Assembly: GCA_964558665.1 (NCBI GenBank)
Contig: CAZLFA010000008.1
Coordinates: forward strand, 1-64,000
Reading direction: 5' to 3'
DNA from: CAZLFA01 sp964558665
GTDB taxonomy: Bacteria > Desulfobacterota > Syntrophia > Syntrophales > PHBD01
Length of the DNA: 64,000 nucleotides
This document shows, in pieces, positions 63,052 through 64,000 of this stretch. The position numbers and the translations under genes were made by a program. The notes under the pieces are model-generated. The model ran no database searches. It was not told the DNA's origin and saw only the letters and a list, made by a program, of their open reading frames with translations. Position 1 is the first letter of the stretch; each line of letters begins with the position of its first letter.

Positions 63052-64000
63052 ATGGTCAAAGATATAAAGGTAGACGATATAAAAATAGGGATGTACGTGA
63101 TACTGCCGCTGGCATGGCATGAACATCCTTTTTTAAAAAACCATTTTCTTGTTACCTCCCTTAAAGAAATAAGCCAGATCAAGCAGACAGGCGTCAAGGA
63201 CCTAAAGATAGATCTTGCCAAGAGCAAAGTGATGGATGCGGCGCCCCCCAAGGAACCTCCGCCGCCTGCAGCACAGCCTAGTCATGTAGTAGTGCCTAAT
63301 GAACTTCATGAGGCCATTCACGACAAGAAGCTCCCCCCCGAACAAAAGGCCAAACTGGTTCAGCAGCATTCCATCACCATGATGAGCAATCTCCTGGAAA
63401 ATCCGACAGCGGAAACAATAAAAGAAGCGAAGCAGGGAGTCTCTGAAGTCGTTGATCTCATTCTGACGGATGACGAGACCACCTTCAATCTGCTGAAGAT
63501 AACGTCGCACGACTACTACACCTACACACACTCTGTCAGTGTCGGCGTACTTGCCGTTTCTCTCGCCAAGGAATATTTCAAGACGTCATCAGCCCACGAT
63601 ATGCATGCACTGGGCGCCGGTTTCTTTCTTCATGATCTGGGGAAGGTAAACATAGACAGCGCAATTATCAACAAACCGGGGAAGCTGACCGCGGAAGAAA
63701 TGCAGGAAATGAGACGGCACCCGGCACTCGGCTTTAAGCTCCTCAACGACACTCATCAATTAACAGGTGAAGCGAAGACTATCGTCCTGCAGCACCACGA
63801 ACGGCACGACGGCACGGGCTACCCTCAGGGGCTCAGGGGTTCGGACATTCACATATACGGCCGCATCTGCGCCATAGCGGATGTCTACGATGCCCTGACG
63901 GCGGAGAGATCATACAAGAAAAAAATGGCGCCCTTCGATGCCCTGAAACTCATGCACGAAGAGATGAAGGAGCATTTCCACAAGGGGCTTTTTGAACAGT
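63052..64000 (+). CDS. HD-GYP domain phosphodiesterase, 3' end outside window
   Basis: 316 codons visible, open at the window edge. N-terminal DUF3391-like domain (KVDDIKIGMYV), a Pro-rich linker (PPKEPPPPAAQP, about 66-77), then an HD-GYP domain: HSVSVGVLAVSLA, FFLHDLGKV, QHHERHDGTGYPQG. Complete metal-binding set in the visible part, so a cyclic di-GMP phosphodiesterase is likely. Follows the lipoprotein by 31 nt, giving a set with a GGDEF maker and HD-GYP breaker. Confidence 0.9.
   Translation, partial: MVKDIKVDDIKIGMYVILPLAWHEHPFLKNHFLVTSLKEISQIKQTGVKDLKIDLAKSKVMDAAPPKEPPPPAAQPSHVVVPNELHEAIHDKKLPPEQKAKLVQQHSITMMSNLLENPTAETIKEAKQGVSEVVDLILTDDETTFNLLKITSHDYYTYTHSVSVGVLAVSLAKEYFKTSSAHDMHALGAGFFLHDLGKVNIDSAIINKPGKLTAEEMQEMRRHPALGFKLLNDTHQLTGEAKTIVLQHHERHDGTGYPQGLRGSDIHIYGRICAIADVYDALTAERSYKKKMAPFDALKLMHEEMKEHFHKGLFEQ

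Overview
The window is chromosomal DNA of a Gram-negative bacterium. Gene content points to the Desulfobacterota (old Deltaproteobacteria), perhaps the Syntrophales: a roadblock/MglA-type GTPase locus, a TrpB2 paralogue, an IspH-UbiA fusion, a GAF-PilB ATPase, many PAS, HD and GGDEF signalling proteins, and a carboxylate CoA-transferase. LptE and several lipoproteins imply an outer membrane. The taxon is an inference from gene families; no phylogenetic marker was compared.

Layout. 1-8.5 kb: tail of a tRNA-Ala(GGC), a four-PAS LuxR-type regulator, a CoA-transferase, a hybrid sensor kinase and a DUF1460 peptidase-like protein. 8.5-12 kb: a GT2 glycosyltransferase with a HIT-like DUF4922 protein, and a stand-alone MshEN protein. 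12-15.3 kb: a compact N-degron operon, clpS-clpA-aat. 15.3-22 kb: an unusual same-strand locus of roadblock proteins (one pair tandemly duplicated), a DUF4388-like protein, an MglA-like GTPase, a repeat-bearing protein of unknown function, a tiny zinc ribbon and a DUF3426 membrane protein. It faces a GAF-MshEN-PilB ATPase on the other strand. 24.4-31.3 kb: the full tryptophan operon trpEGDCFBA behind a leader peptide with three Trp codons and two tandem terminators. 31.4-34.3 kb: a GpsA-like dehydrogenase, then a second Trp leader peptide and terminator in front of a lone trpB2. 34.3-39.2 kb: metG, ricT, holB and tmk (minus strand), bracketed by two inverted copies of a dispersed palindromic element. 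39.2-47.4 kb: ferredoxin, NifU-like protein, lipoprotein and the isoprenoid/DNA-repair operon xseA-xseB-ispA-dxs-tlyA-ispH::ubiA. 47.6-54.6 kb: a deoxyhypusine-synthase-like enzyme, a lipoprotein, and a glycan cluster with two GT4 enzymes, a membrane protein, a zinc protein with an acidic Gly/Ser tail, a radical SAM enzyme and a GT-B-like protein. 54.7-64 kb: a double-HD protein, tRNA-Ala(CGC), rpsT, lptE, leuS, a nucleoside-recognition membrane protein, and a GGDEF/lipoprotein/HD-GYP set cut by the window edge.

The observations most worth a second look are the roadblock/MglA locus (15.7-22.0 kb), the second Trp attenuator controlling trpB2 (32.7-32.9 kb), the alternative pairing between the two trp operon terminators, the paired MITE-like elements, and the IspH-UbiA fusion with a degenerate first aspartate motif. 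All functional assignments are by motif recognition and gene context; no database search was possible.
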